58,741 nt of DNA from CAZPHI01 sp964586425 (GCA_964586425.1 CAZPHI010000008.1:1-58741); one strand, 5' to 3'. Shown: positions 16,015 through 25,532, counted from the first letter of the stretch. The notes: generated by a model not told the origin, from the sequence alone. Numbers and translations: made by a program.

Positions 16015-16857
16015 CTAATTCTTTTTCATGTATTTTTTAAATGTTTTATTAGTATATACTTTTAATGCAATCCTTAAGAGATTGAAAGCTCTTATTCTGC
16101 CCTTTGCATACATATCAAGTTCTAAGACTTTTTCATCAAAAACCGGTATATATGTTGCATCCAAGTTAAACATTGCTTTTGCAATCGCTACATAACCGGT
16201 AAGCATTCCAGTTAGACCTGGATCATCTGTTCCAAATCTTACATATAATCTAAGTACTCTTGGCTTAATATGCATAAGCAGCTCTTTTAATTCAGCCAAT
16301 GCAAATATCACAAATGCTTTGTTATCCTCATCTGTAAGCATCTCCTTGAGACTGCTGAACCTACCTTTTATTCCTGACATCCTCCCACTAAACTTAGAAG
16401 ACTTTGTGGTAACATCCTCTACCTTTACCGGTTCTTCTGGTACATCATCCTCCACAAGCTCGATTATATCTTGGGATGTTGATGAAGTATCTTTTGATGT
16501 TGTATCTTTTGATGTTGTTTCTTTTGATGTTGTTTCTTTTGGTATAGTATCTGATAAATCCTTGTTTTGCTTTTTCCTCTTTTGTGGTCTTTCTTTTTTG
16601 CTTTTATTACCCGACAAAGAGATTCCAAATATTCTAATTCGCATTTCAGAACTATCATCTAGTGTATATATAACTCTCACTATTCCCAATAGCCAGCTAA
16701 CATGAGCATTGACATTGGCTTTATCCTTATATGAAGCTTTAACACGGTATCTAACCGGAACAAATACTACTACTATTATTATAAACAATAATAGTCCAAT
16801 TATCGATGCTAATATAATACCGAGTATTCTTAATATTGTAAGTAAAATATGCAGCAT
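16015..16857 (-). CDS. DUF2953 domain membrane protein
   Basis: Protein of 280 aa with one N-terminal membrane helix (ILGIILASIIGLLLFIIIVVVFVPVRYRV), a soluble domain containing VSWLLGIVRVIYTLDDSSEMRIRIFGISL, a low-complexity Lys/Thr/Ser/Asp linker around residues 105-125, and the DUF2953 C-terminal part (LYVRFGTDDPGLTGMLTGYVAI, then IPVFDEKVLELDMYAKGRIRAFNLLRIALK). DUF2953 proteins commonly sit next to gerW/ytfJ, as here, so a spore-related role is inferred; the activity is unknown. I use ATG 16857 with GGAG 7 nt upstream; the GTG at 16863 overlaps that site. Confidence 0.88.
   Translation of the reverse strand: MLHILLTILRILGIILASIIGLLLFIIIVVVFVPVRYRVKASYKDKANVNAHVSWLLGIVRVIYTLDDSSEMRIRIFGISLSGNKSKKERPQKRKKQNKDLSDTIPKETTSKETTSKDTTSKDTSSTSQDIIELVEDDVPEEPVKVEDVTTKSSKFSGRMSGIKGRFSSLKEMLTDEDNKAFVIFALAELKELLMHIKPRVLRLYVRFGTDDPGLTGMLTGYVAIAKAMFNLDATYIPVFDEKVLELDMYAKGRIRAFNLLRIALKVYTNKTFKKYMKKN
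16489..16548 (-). repeat. Four tandem 15-nt repeats inside the DUF2953 gene
   Basis: About four copies of a 15-nt unit (plus strand wTCTTTTGATGTTGT, last copy degenerate) encode the T-T-S-K-E/D pentapeptide repeated in the linker. Such tandem units can gain or lose copies by slippage without breaking the frame. Confidence 0.75.
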
Positions 16858-16874
16858 ATGCACACTCCCATAAT

Positions 16875-17201
16875 CTATGTTTCAAAACCCAGATATCTTT
16901 TAATATCAAATCCACCTGTAGAATTGTATACATCATCTATAATACATCTTGTCACTTCTAATGCTTCATCATATCCCTTTGCCATTCCAACTACACATAT
17001 CTTGTCTCTTACATATCTCTTTTTGTAATAAGGCTGTAACAAAAGATTAGTTGATATAATATCAAGAAGATTCTCTGGATTAGTGGCTAAGGTAATGAGA
17101 TAAGTATCTACCTGAAGGCTTCTAGTCTTGATCTTACGCATTATTTTAAATTTAGAATTCTTTGCATTGTCACCAACGTAAAGCTTTTTATACCATCTCA
17201 T
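16875..17201 (-). CDS. Unknown 108-aa protein beside the DUF2953/gerW genes
   Basis: I do not recognise it. The 108-aa protein is basic at its N-terminus and has an alternating pattern (MRWYKKLYVGDNAK, LQVDTYLITLATNPENLLDII, KICVVGMAKGYDEALEVTRCII, ending in GFDIKRYLGFE). No signal peptide or membrane helix is visible. It lies 18 nt before the DUF2953 start and 9 nt after the 467-aa gene, so these genes probably form an operon with gerW. GGAG is present but about 13 nt from the start. Confidence 0.72.
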   Translation of the reverse strand: MRWYKKLYVGDNAKNSKFKIMRKIKTRSLQVDTYLITLATNPENLLDIISTNLLLQPYYKKRYVRDKICVVGMAKGYDEALEVTRCIIDDVYNSTGGFDIKRYLGFET

Positions 17202-17210
17202 AGTTAATCA

Positions 17211-18614
17211 CTACTCCATTATCATCTTAATAAGGTGAATAACAGCCATCTTCTCAGCATTATCGCTGCACTGTATCAATGAATTATTAATATACTGCTG
17301 TATCTCATCAACATTATTAAAAAATACAGGTAACTGACTTAATACCATTGCCATAACAGCTCTATTAATTACCACAGTTCTTCCAGCAAAAGAATTATCA
17401 AGTTCTGTAATAAGATGTTCACATGCATCTAATACATATGAATCATCTGCAATATCATATTTAGACTCATCTTTGTTAAGTACAACAAAATCACTTCCAG
17501 ATTGTAATTTTGTGATAACATTAAGTGAATTAAAAACATTTTTTAAAACTAAGCTGTCTAGTGTAGATGAAAGATTATTAACAGCATATTCTATCGCAAA
17601 TTCATTAGTATATACCGAATTATAGATTCTCTCTTGCTTTCCTTCAAAGCTTTCAAATGCTGATGTAATAACATCATCTTCTGAATTATATTCTTTACCT
17701 GAAAAGCCATTCCATACATATTCTATAACACTTTTGGATGCCTCAATCTCTGAAACATCAGAAAATGCGTACATTTTTGATAATATTACAGTGTACATAT
17801 CATTAACTATCTGCTGTAACACAACAAACATATCTGCAGCAGTTGTTATTCTATCCGTTGCTAATGCAAGTATTGACTGAAGTCTGTCGAATTCGTTCTT
17901 ATCCATATTCTTATAATCAGCATTACTCAGATTAGATAAGTATTCATGAACCTCTGGAAAATATTCTTCAAAATGTTCTGGTGTATCAAGCATTGCTACA
18001 GTTCTTATAGCGTATACAAAATCATCAACAGTTCCATTCTGCGCACCTTTGTATATTGAAAACGCATCTCTAATGTAATCGTAGAATTTGTCCTTTACCA
18101 TTCTTACTGGCAGTTGACCAACGATTGCTGAGATTTTGCTGTTGATAACAACATTATCCTTATCGGCAATAATATAATGCATTATGTCATTTGTAAAATA
18201 CTCATTATAGTAATCTTCATCCAATTCTTCGCCATTGAACCTAAACTCTGCTCTATTAAGTATATATTCATATATTGCAAGTTTATCTGTATATGAAGTT
18301 ACTACTTCCATAATAGATATGATTTCATTACGAATCAAATCAATGCTTTGCGCACTTTCAATTGAATTCTCAGTTGATGAGGAATTAATTATATCATTCT
18401 GCATTACTTTATTAATTCTATCAACAAGTCCATTAAGCAAATCATCCTTTTTATAATCATTGTACATCTCATAGAACGTATAATAATTCATAGATAATTT
18501 CATATATGCTAATCCATTGTATAATGACATCATGCTGTTAGAAAACTTTGGTAGATTAATTTCTAAGTTTTTCTCTGCTGTTATATCATTAACAATATTG
18601 TTTAAGTCTTTCAT
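17211..18614 (-). CDS. Unknown 467-aa helical protein
   Basis: No family recognised. The 467-aa protein is acidic, rich in Asn, Asp, Ile and Tyr, and looks almost wholly alpha-helical, with no signal peptide, membrane helix, cysteine motif or nucleotide-binding motif. Segments such as LVDRINKVMQNDII, AYAIRT-like repeats and MAMVLSQLPVFFNNVDEIQQYI suggest repeated helical pairs, perhaps a scaffold. It starts the run of genes leading to gerW. The Shine-Dalgarno (AAAGG) is 13 nt away from ATG 18614. The upstream boundary is the lysA terminator. Confidence 0.7.
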   Translation of the reverse strand: MKDLNNIVNDITAEKNLEINLPKFSNSMMSLYNGLAYMKLSMNYYTFYEMYNDYKKDDLLNGLVDRINKVMQNDIINSSSTENSIESAQSIDLIRNEIISIMEVVTSYTDKLAIYEYILNRAEFRFNGEELDEDYYNEYFTNDIMHYIIADKDNVVINSKISAIVGQLPVRMVKDKFYDYIRDAFSIYKGAQNGTVDDFVYAIRTVAMLDTPEHFEEYFPEVHEYLSNLSNADYKNMDKNEFDRLQSILALATDRITTAADMFVVLQQIVNDMYTVILSKMYAFSDVSEIEASKSVIEYVWNGFSGKEYNSEDDVITSAFESFEGKQERIYNSVYTNEFAIEYAVNNLSSTLDSLVLKNVFNSLNVITKLQSGSDFVVLNKDESKYDIADDSYVLDACEHLITELDNSFAGRTVVINRAVMAMVLSQLPVFFNNVDEIQQYINNSLIQCSDNAEKMAVIHLIKMIME

Positions 18615-18731
18615 AAATGTATTTCAACCTTTCAGATTAATAATAAACATTTAAATTATATCAGAATTTTACTGAATTAACAACATTTAATATTCTTTTC
18701 AGTTTTATACTGCATAATCACCAATAATAAA

Positions 18732-18782
18732 AAAAGCAGATATACCGTCATGTGTATAAAGCATAGCGGTGTATCTGCTTTT
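18732..18782 (-). terminator. Terminator of lysA
   Basis: AAAAGCAGATATACCG (18732-18747) pairs with CGGTGTATCTGCTTTT (18767-18782), 16 positions with one mismatch or wobble. T runs on both strands would make it work both ways. It lies 10 nt after the lysA stop. Confidence 0.88.
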
Positions 18783-18792
18783 GTATTGTATA

Positions 18793-20070
18793 TTATTTAT
18801 TTTTTGTTACTTTAGAAAGAATATCGCAAAAATCAAATGTTGCAAAATAATCATCTGGTGTCTCTGCTCTTCTTATCATCTGAACAGAACCATCTTCCTT
18901 CAGAAGTAATTCTGCTGATTTAAGTTTACCATTATAGTTATATCCCATAGAGAAGCCATGTGCTCCTGCATCATGTAATATAAGGAAATCACCCATATCA
19001 ATCTTTGGCAGCATTCTGTCTATTGCAAACTTATCATTATTCTCACAAAGTGAGCCTGTTATATCATACTTATGATCGCAAGGTGCGTTTTCTTTACCTG
19101 CAACAGTAATGTGATGATAAGCTCCATACATAGCAGGTCTCATAAGATTAACTGCACATGCATCACAACCAATATACTCCTTGTAAGTATGTTTTTCATG
19201 AATAGCCTTTGTAACTACGCAGCCGTAAGGTGCAAGCATAAATCTTCCGAGTTCTGTATATATAGCTACATCACCCATTCCATTGGCTGTAAGCACTTCA
19301 TCATAGACTTTATGAACATTCTCACCAATTACAGTTATATCATTAGCTTCTGCTTCTGGTTTGTAAGGAACTCCTATACCACCTGAAAGATTGATGAATT
19401 TGATATCAGCACCCGTATCGTTATGAAGTTCAACTGCAAGCTCAAATAAGATTTTAGCTAATGTTGGATAATATTCATTAGTTACTGTATTACTTGCAAG
19501 GAATGCATGAATACCAAACTTCTTAGCACCTTTGCTCTTAAGAATTCTAAAGGCTTCCTTAATCTGATCCTTTGTCATACCGTATTTTGCATCACCAGGA
19601 TTATCCATAATATCAGTGCTTATCTTGAATAATCCGCCTGGATTAAATCTACAGCTAATTGTCTCTGGAATTTTACCTATTGATTTCTCAAGAAATTCAA
19701 TATGAGTAAAATCATCAAGATTAATAGTTGCATTGATTTTATCTGCATACTGGAATTCTTCTGCTGGTGTAGCATTAGAAGAAAACATAATATGAGAACC
19801 ATCAAAATTAAGTGCGTCTGCCATCATCAATTCAGTTAATGATGAACAATCTACTCCACAATCATATTCTTTTAATATATTAATAATATATGGATTTGGA
19901 GTTGCCTTTACAGCAAAGAATTCTCTAAATCCTTTATTCCATGAGAAAGCTGCTTTTAGTTTTTTTGCATTCTCTCTAATACCTTTTTCATCATAAAGAT
20001 AGAATGGTGTCGGATATGTCTTATTAATTTCTTTAAGTTGTTCTAATGTTACAAATGTCTTCTTTGGCAT
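18793..20070 (-). CDS. lysA: Diaminopimelate decarboxylase
   Basis: PLP enzyme that decarboxylates meso-diaminopimelate to L-lysine, the last step of lysine synthesis. The 425-aa fold-type III protein has the PLP lysine in FFAVKATPNP (about residue 43), a glycine loop in INLSGGIGVPY, ELGRFMLAPYG, and the C-terminal barrel CENNDKFA and DFLILHDAGAHGFSMGYNYNG. I use ATG 20070 (MPKKTFVT) with AAGGAG before it; ATG 20088 lies upstream of that site. No lysine riboswitch is visible in the short gap upstream. It is the last gene of a run that includes envelope and cell-wall genes. Confidence 0.93.
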   Translation of the reverse strand: MPKKTFVTLEQLKEINKTYPTPFYLYDEKGIRENAKKLKAAFSWNKGFREFFAVKATPNPYIINILKEYDCGVDCSSLTELMMADALNFDGSHIMFSSNATPAEEFQYADKINATINLDDFTHIEFLEKSIGKIPETISCRFNPGGLFKISTDIMDNPGDAKYGMTKDQIKEAFRILKSKGAKKFGIHAFLASNTVTNEYYPTLAKILFELAVELHNDTGADIKFINLSGGIGVPYKPEAEANDITVIGENVHKVYDEVLTANGMGDVAIYTELGRFMLAPYGCVVTKAIHEKHTYKEYIGCDACAVNLMRPAMYGAYHHITVAGKENAPCDHKYDITGSLCENNDKFAIDRMLPKIDMGDFLILHDAGAHGFSMGYNYNGKLKSAELLLKEDGSVQMIRRAETPDDYFATFDFCDILSKVTKNK

Positions 20071-20137
20071 CTTTATTTCTCCTTCCATCTAAAAACCTAT
20101 CAATACACTATAGTATACAAAAGCATTTGTCAATACT

Positions 20138-20464
20138 TTATCGCTTTAATTTATTGCATCCAATAAATGCTGTCTTTGAAACTTTCGCATTATCTGGGAC
20201 ATTGATCGATGTAAGATTTTTGCAGTCTGCAAATGCTTCTGAGCCAATTTCCCTTATTGATGTTGGAAGTTCTACCTTCACTAATGAAGTACATCCTTCG
20301 AATGAATTACCCTCAATAACCTCTACACCTTCTGGAATATGTACCTCGATTATCTCTGTTCTACCCGAGAATAAATCATATCCAATTACCCTATTATTAA
20401 TCAAATCTATTTCTTTAAATGTTTTATTTTTTAATGCTACCTTTACTCTTTGACTATTATCCAT
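20138..20464 (-). CDS. Small leucine-rich-repeat (BspA/LRR_5-like) protein
   Basis: The 108-aa protein has three BspA-type LRR units: EIIEVHIPEGVEVIEGNSF, then GCTSLVKVELPTSIREIGSEAF, then DCKNLTSINVPDNAKVSKTAF, ending GCNKLKR. There is no signal peptide, so it is probably cytoplasmic, unlike most BspA proteins; a protein-binding role is inferred. ATG 20464 follows GAGG at good spacing. It lies between a transglycosylase gene and lysA, 67 nt from lysA. Confidence 0.8.
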   Translation of the reverse strand: MDNSQRVKVALKNKTFKEIDLINNRVIGYDLFSGRTEIIEVHIPEGVEVIEGNSFEGCTSLVKVELPTSIREIGSEAFADCKNLTSINVPDNAKVSKTAFIGCNKLKR

Positions 20465-20501
20465 AACTATCCTCATTTCATTTTCAAAAATTCAATCATA
20501 C

Positions 20502-21458
20502 TTATTCGCTCTTAATTAAAGACATCGCTTTTGCATTATACATTGATGACTGTAATTCATATAAGTTCTGTAAATTCGAAGTTTCCGATGTGGTGTCCTT
20601 ATCTTCATTGCTAAATCCAAACATAGTTGCTAATATATCTTGGAATGAATCCAGCAAATCCATATAATTCTCATATGATATGCTCTCTGATAATGTCATT
20701 GTATTACCATTAGCATCAGTACCTAATATGATTTTCTTTAATGAATCAATCAAAGAATCATTCAATGTAGTATCTGTCGAATTAACCAACGAATTGCTTA
20801 TTGCTGATGCAGCATTTGTATCAGCTGATGAATCCTGTTTTGTCTTTTGTGTTGTTGATGTTGTATTATCTGTACTGTTTGCAGTATTATTAGTATACAT
20901 ATTCCATAAATCATATGCACTTCCATCCTTCTCTATTGAGATGTCTGAAGTATCTACATTCTGATTTTCACTTAAGATATTATATATCTTTTTTATATAA
21001 TTCTGTGTTTCTGCAAATGGGGGAACACCGCCATACTTGGCAACATTACCACTTCCGGCATTGTAAGCAGCTAAAGCAAGAGTAACATCTCCGTTATAAT
21101 CATTAAGCAGATATGCAAGCATCTTTGCGCCGCCTGTTATATTCTGTTCAGCGTCAAATACATCTTCCACGCCAAGTGACTTTGCTGTCTCAGGCATTAA
21201 CTGCATTATTCCTGCTGCTCCACAATGTGATACAGCGTTAGTATCAAATGCTGATTCTGCCTGTGCAACTGCTTTTAACAAATTAACCGGAACATCATAC
21301 TCTGCAGACACTTTGTTAAATATATCTTCGAGATTATTGCTTGTGTTACTATTGAATATTTGATCAAATTCTGTTCCTGATGATTGTTCTACTGTATTAG
21401 TCCCATTGACAAGATATTGATTTCCATCAACGCTTTCTATATTATTAACAGCTCCCAC
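20502..21458 (-). CDS. Lytic transglycosylase (SLT domain)
   Basis: Peptidoglycan-cleaving enzyme, 318 aa. The SLT/goose-lysozyme-like domain occupies about residues 48-150: VPVNLLKAVAQAESAFDTNAVS (catalytic Glu in AESAF), GAAGIMQLMPETAKSLG and LALAAYNAGSGNVAKYGGVPPFAET. The C-terminal 160 residues are low complexity (Asn, Thr, Ser, Asp). No classical signal peptide is seen, so export may be by another route, for example with flagellar parts; this is speculative. The start is GTG 21458 with AAAGG 12 nt upstream. It follows a PilZ gene. Confidence 0.9.
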   Translation of the reverse strand: MGAVNNIESVDGNQYLVNGTNTVEQSSGTEFDQIFNSNTSNNLEDIFNKVSAEYDVPVNLLKAVAQAESAFDTNAVSHCGAAGIMQLMPETAKSLGVEDVFDAEQNITGGAKMLAYLLNDYNGDVTLALAAYNAGSGNVAKYGGVPPFAETQNYIKKIYNILSENQNVDTSDISIEKDGSAYDLWNMYTNNTANSTDNTTSTTQKTKQDSSADTNAASAISNSLVNSTDTTLNDSLIDSLKKIILGTDANGNTMTLSESISYENYMDLLDSFQDILATMFGFSNEDKDTTSETSNLQNLYELQSSMYNAKAMSLIKSE

Positions 21459-21494
21459 TAATTATCACTACCTTTCTAAAACAACAATTATTCA

Positions 21495-22121
21495 CTATGC
21501 AGTATGCTGTTTTAATCTCCTGTTAACCTGTTCTTTAATAATTGAACTACCTAGTTCATCGTAAAAAGCTGGAAGTTTACATCCATATGTATATGCATTC
21601 GAAGTATCATCATATGACTTTCTTATAACTTTACCTTTAAGTTTAAAATCCTTGCCTGCAAAACTATAATCAAATGAAACATTGCAATTAATATCAAGTT
21701 TGTTCTGTGAAATCAATGAAAAACCACTTTCGCTTATATCATGAATTATAGCAGCAAAATTAGTATCATTATCACTTGATATATTCTTATTATCACCTAT
21801 AAGCAATCTATAGGCTCCACGTCTGTTATAAAATTTGCTTTCAATATCCGTGTTTTTAATACGATAATAATTTCTATTCTTATATGATATTGTCTCTACT
21901 GATATATCTCTCCAGATATATAGTTTATTCAGCATCTGAAAAACTATATTAACTTTACAATCGCTAGGAATTCTAAGCCTTCTGCCCTCAAGGACGGCAC
22001 CAGAAAGAATAAGGATTCCTTCCTGATTCCCCTGCACCTTGCTATTAAATTCATACATATTATTGGTGTAATTGACCTGAATATTAATCAGATTACCCGC
22101 TGCCAATTCGTACATCTTCAT
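21495..22121 (-). CDS. PilZ domain protein (YcgR-like)
   Basis: Probable cyclic-di-GMP receptor of 208 aa. The N-terminal YcgR-like beta domain is followed by a PilZ domain with both binding motifs intact: RxxxR in YNRRGAYRL and D-x-S-x-x-G in DISESGFSL, then KLKGKVIRK and YGCKLP. In flagellated Firmicutes such proteins brake motility. I use ATG 22121 (MKMYEL), with AAAGGATG upstream; the GTG at 22154 has no ribosome-binding site and overlaps the NUDIX stop. It sits between a NUDIX and a transglycosylase gene. Confidence 0.87.
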   Translation of the reverse strand: MKMYELAAGNLINIQVNYTNNMYEFNSKVQGNQEGILILSGAVLEGRRLRIPSDCKVNIVFQMLNKLYIWRDISVETISYKNRNYYRIKNTDIESKFYNRRGAYRLLIGDNKNISSDNDTNFAAIIHDISESGFSLISQNKLDINCNVSFDYSFAGKDFKLKGKVIRKSYDDTSNAYTYGCKLPAFYDELGSSIIKEQVNRRLKQHTA

Positions 22122-22147
22122 ATATAGCACATCCTTTTTTAATCTTA

Positions 22148-22582
22148 CTACCACATATTCTGTTTTTTTAGGTTCAGATATTCATTGTAAGCTTTTTCTA
22201 GCATCTGCTTTTCATTAGGAAATTTTAGCAGATGATATGCTTCGTGAAACTTGTAATATCCAGAATCCTCAAAAAATTCTTCTTTCTGTGGTTTACTATA
22301 ATAGCTTTCACCTTTCATAAGATACCAGTGAACACTCTTCGATACATAATCGTTCGGAGTGTTAAATGTATAGGAACTTTTTCCTATATAAGTAACTATT
22401 GTAGCATCTGCTCCAGTTTCTTCTTTTACCTCACGTAATGCGGTATCTTTATACTCTTCTCCCGATTCTATCGTTCCTTTTGGGAGAACCCAGCCTTCAT
22501 ACTTATTTCTGTAATTCTTATACAGTAATAGTATCTTGCCTCTAAATATAACTACACCGCCACAGCTAATTGCTTCTGTCAC
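22148..22582 (-). CDS. NUDIX hydrolase
   Basis: Enzyme of 144 aa that would hydrolyse a nucleoside diphosphate linked to another moiety. The full Nudix box is present: G-x5-E-x7-REV-x-EE-x-GA, seen in GTIESGEEYKDTALREVKEE, about residues 40-62. WVLPKGTIE before it is typical of MutT/Ap4A-hydrolase-like members; the substrate is not predictable. I take the GTG at 22582 (VTEAISCGG) as start since AGGAGG lies 7 nt upstream, rather than ATG 22600, which has none. Confidence 0.9.
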   Translation of the reverse strand: MTEAISCGGVVIFRGKILLLYKNYRNKYEGWVLPKGTIESGEEYKDTALREVKEETGADATIVTYIGKSSYTFNTPNDYVSKSVHWYLMKGESYYSKPQKEEFFEDSGYYKFHEAYHLLKFPNEKQMLEKAYNEYLNLKKQNMW

Positions 22583-22681
22583 TGCAATTCCTCCTGTCAT
22601 GGTGTTATAGTGTTACATAAATACTTACATACATCTTTAAGTATACTATTATTAAATTACACAATCAAGTTTATTTATAAG

Positions 22682-24178
22682 TTATTTATAATATGTGTCA
22701 AGAATCTTTCTTACTACCTCAGAAGCATTAGTCACTCCTTTGTATCCGCCTTCAAGTATAACGCTTACTGCCAGCGTATTATCGCCTTCTCCTGAGAATC
22801 CAATAAACCATGAATGAAAATTCTCCGTGTCATCATACTGCGCAGAACCAGTTTTACCAGCTACATCATATGTTGTTCCTTTAAGTTTGTAACCCGTTCC
22901 GGTTTTAACAACTTCATGCATATAATCAGAAAGAACATTGCACTCATCAATCGTCATTAAATTAGCATATTCCGTTGGGGAATACTGTTCTACCATATTA
23001 CCATTACTATCTACAATTCGGTCAATAAGATATGGTTTCATCATTGTACCATTATTAGCTATTGTTGCAGCAATCATGCAGTTATGGATTGGAGATATAA
23101 GTGTCTTTCCCTGTCCTATAGATGTCTCCATTATCTCACTAACTCCAGATGAAGCATTAAGCGTGAAGCTGCTACTGTTGTATTCTATATCAAGTGGCAG
23201 CTGCGCATTGAATAAAAACGAGCTGCATAGCATTGAAAATCTATTCAAATCAAGTTGCTGTCCAATTGTTGCGAATGCTGAATTACATGAATTTGCAAAT
23301 GCCTTCTTAAGGCTTTGACCACCATGAACTGTTTCATCAAAACAATGTATTACAGATGCACCTGGTGTATAAGTGCTGCCTGAACACTGATAAAAAAAAG
23401 AATCATAATCTGAATGCTCTTTGATATACTCAAGTGTTGTCATTACCTTGAAAGTTGAACCAGGTGGATATAGTCCCTGTGTCGCTCTATTATACAAGAC
23501 AGAATCACTACTGTCATACGATAACCACTGTTCCATAAATTCAGCTGCATCATTAGGATCATAATCTGGCTTTGATACCATAGCCAATATTTTACCTGTT
23601 GATGGCTGCATAATAACGACTGCACCCTTATTACTTCCTATTGCGTCATATGCTGCCTGCTGTAAATTAACATCTAATGTTGTAACAACATTATCTCCAA
23701 TTGATTTTTGTCCACTTACATCATTATACATATTCTGAAGAAGATTACTTCCCGATGATAAAAGATAAAAATTACTCAACTTTTCAATTCCACTTTTTCC
23801 ATGAGTTGACAATCCTACAACATGACAGAATACATTGCCATAAGTGTATTGTCTTGTTTCATTACCCTCATCGTCTGTAACCGTTGTTGCAAGTACCGTT
23901 CCATCATTCGCAAGAATATCGCCGCGCTTCACTGTTTCTTCAAGTTTGTCAATTCTTTTATTATACGAATTATTAATTACTATAGGACCTTCTACTGCTG
24001 TAAAATACACTAGATAGCCTGCCATCAGCATAAACAGTCCTATGAATACATATGATATAATATTAGTTTCTCTGTTCTTCACTTTTTTATAAGCAATATC
24101 AGTAGCAATTGGTTTTTTTGTTTTTTTCTTTTGATTTATCTTTTGATTTACACTCTTCTTATTTTTTTCTGTCGACAT
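22682..24178 (-). CDS. Penicillin-binding protein 2-type transpeptidase
   Basis: Class B PBP that crosslinks peptidoglycan outside the membrane. The 498-aa protein has a short cytoplasmic basic tail, one membrane anchor (ISYVFIGLFMLMAGYLVYF, about 40-58), a dimerisation/pedestal region starting at RGDILANDGTVLA, and the transpeptidase domain with active-site STFK (about 241), SCN and KTG (in AGKTGSAQYD). The start 24178 has GGAGG upstream and overlaps the FtsW/RodA stop by 20 nt, so the two are translationally coupled, as expected for a SEDS-bPBP pair. It resembles PbpA of clostridia and mycobacteria. Confidence 0.93.
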   Translation of the reverse strand: MSTEKNKKSVNQKINQKKKTKKPIATDIAYKKVKNRETNIISYVFIGLFMLMAGYLVYFTAVEGPIVINNSYNKRIDKLEETVKRGDILANDGTVLATTVTDDEGNETRQYTYGNVFCHVVGLSTHGKSGIEKLSNFYLLSSGSNLLQNMYNDVSGQKSIGDNVVTTLDVNLQQAAYDAIGSNKGAVVIMQPSTGKILAMVSKPDYDPNDAAEFMEQWLSYDSSDSVLYNRATQGLYPPGSTFKVMTTLEYIKEHSDYDSFFYQCSGSTYTPGASVIHCFDETVHGGQSLKKAFANSCNSAFATIGQQLDLNRFSMLCSSFLFNAQLPLDIEYNSSSFTLNASSGVSEIMETSIGQGKTLISPIHNCMIAATIANNGTMMKPYLIDRIVDSNGNMVEQYSPTEYANLMTIDECNVLSDYMHEVVKTGTGYKLKGTTYDVAGKTGSAQYDDTENFHSWFIGFSGEGDNTLAVSVILEGGYKGVTNASEVVRKILDTYYK

Positions 24179-25502
24179 ATTCTGCCTCCATCCCTGTTGC
24201 TTTTGCATCATTCTGCCTCATAAGGTACATTCCGTTAATTATTCCAACAAGTATCATTGAACTAAGCAATGAACTTCCGCCATAACTTACAAAAGGCAAC
24301 GTAACACCTGTTAATGGTATTAATTTTATAGCTCCACCAATTGTTAGGAACACCTGAAAGCCAAATGTTGTAGCTAATCCAACAGCTACTAATCTATAAA
24401 ACAATGTATTACACATTGATGCAATATTCATCATTAATATCAAGCAATTCAATGTAAGTAAAATTATACATAATGCGAATAAAACTCCAAATTCTTCTGC
24501 AATTGCCGAAAACATAAAATCTTTTTCAGCAACAGGTATTTTATCTGGCATTCCATTGCACAATCCAGTTCCAAACCATGAACCCATTCCAATTGAGAAT
24601 AAAGACTGAGCTATCTGATAGCCCTTATTATCAATATCACTCCATGGGTCCAACCATACCTGCACTCTTACACGAACATGACTAAACATCTTATATGCTG
24701 CACACGCTGCTCCGGAGCCACATACTAGTCCAAGCAAAACATACAAAAACCTTTTTGTTGCTATAAATAACATCATCAGATACACAACAAAGAAAATCAA
24801 AGCTGCTCCCAAATCATTGGCAAGAACCAGAATTCCTACATGTAGTGCTGCAAAGAATGTTGTAACAGCAGTCCTTTTAAATGTTGTTGATTTGTTGAAC
24901 ATAGAAGCGACAAATAAAACATATATTATCTTTACAAACTCAGCAGGTTGAACTGATACTGGTCCGATACTAAGTGTCAGATTAGCTCCAAATATCTTGT
25001 TTCCAAGCAAAACCGCTGCTAAAAGTGTCAAGCCAGCAACAAGATATATATATGCTATATTTTTGAATACTTTTACATTCTTAAGTAACCATGGAACAAT
25101 GAATGTAATAATCATTCCTGCCACACCAATTAAGAACTGTTTAACACATTTATCATAATTCAATCGCGTAAGCATAATAAAACCAATAGCCATCAGCATG
25201 CACATATTATTAACTAAAAGTCTTGAAGCCCTTGGATAAATAACTGAATACAATACAATTACCATGAAAAAGAATATGAATTCAGATACATATAATATCG
25301 CTATATCAATCGAATAATCCTGTAGGTACAGAACCATATATCCTGTAAAATGTATTGCAAACATAAATACATTCTGCAGCCTATATATTACTGCTCTTTT
25401 ATTTTCATCACGGTACGCTATACCCGTATATGATATATAAGTATATATTGCCATTAAAACAACAAAAATATACTTAGATATATCTATAAATATTTTTTCC
25501 AT
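24159..25502 (-). CDS. SEDS-family glycosyltransferase (FtsW/RodA/SpoVE)
   Basis: Polytopic membrane protein (447 aa, about ten helices) that polymerises lipid II into glycan strands with its PBP partner. SEDS signatures include SIGPVSVQPAEFVKIIYVLF, the large loop WLDPWSDIDNKGYQIAQSLFSIG with the conserved Asp near WLDPW, GMPDKIPVAEKDFMFSAIAEE and LPFVSYGGSSLL. The N-terminal extension of helices fits clostridial FtsW-like members in pairs with PbpA. Whether it serves division or elongation is open. ATG 25502 has GGAG 7 nt upstream; the ATG 25514 overlaps that site. Confidence 0.93.
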   Translation of the reverse strand: MEKIFIDISKYIFVVLMAIYTYISYTGIAYRDENKRAVIYRLQNVFMFAIHFTGYMVLYLQDYSIDIAILYVSEFIFFFMVIVLYSVIYPRASRLLVNNMCMLMAIGFIMLTRLNYDKCVKQFLIGVAGMIITFIVPWLLKNVKVFKNIAYIYLVAGLTLLAAVLLGNKIFGANLTLSIGPVSVQPAEFVKIIYVLFVASMFNKSTTFKRTAVTTFFAALHVGILVLANDLGAALIFFVVYLMMLFIATKRFLYVLLGLVCGSGAACAAYKMFSHVRVRVQVWLDPWSDIDNKGYQIAQSLFSIGMGSWFGTGLCNGMPDKIPVAEKDFMFSAIAEEFGVLFALCIILLTLNCLILMMNIASMCNTLFYRLVAVGLATTFGFQVFLTIGGAIKLIPLTGVTLPFVSYGGSSLLSSMILVGIINGMYLMRQNDAKATGMEAEYVDRKK

Positions 25503-25532
25503 ATTAATCTCCATTCTATGATTGAATAAATG

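Noticed and set aside
20071..20137. Lysine riboswitch before lysA
   Set aside because: The gap is only 67 nt, far too short for the aptamer.
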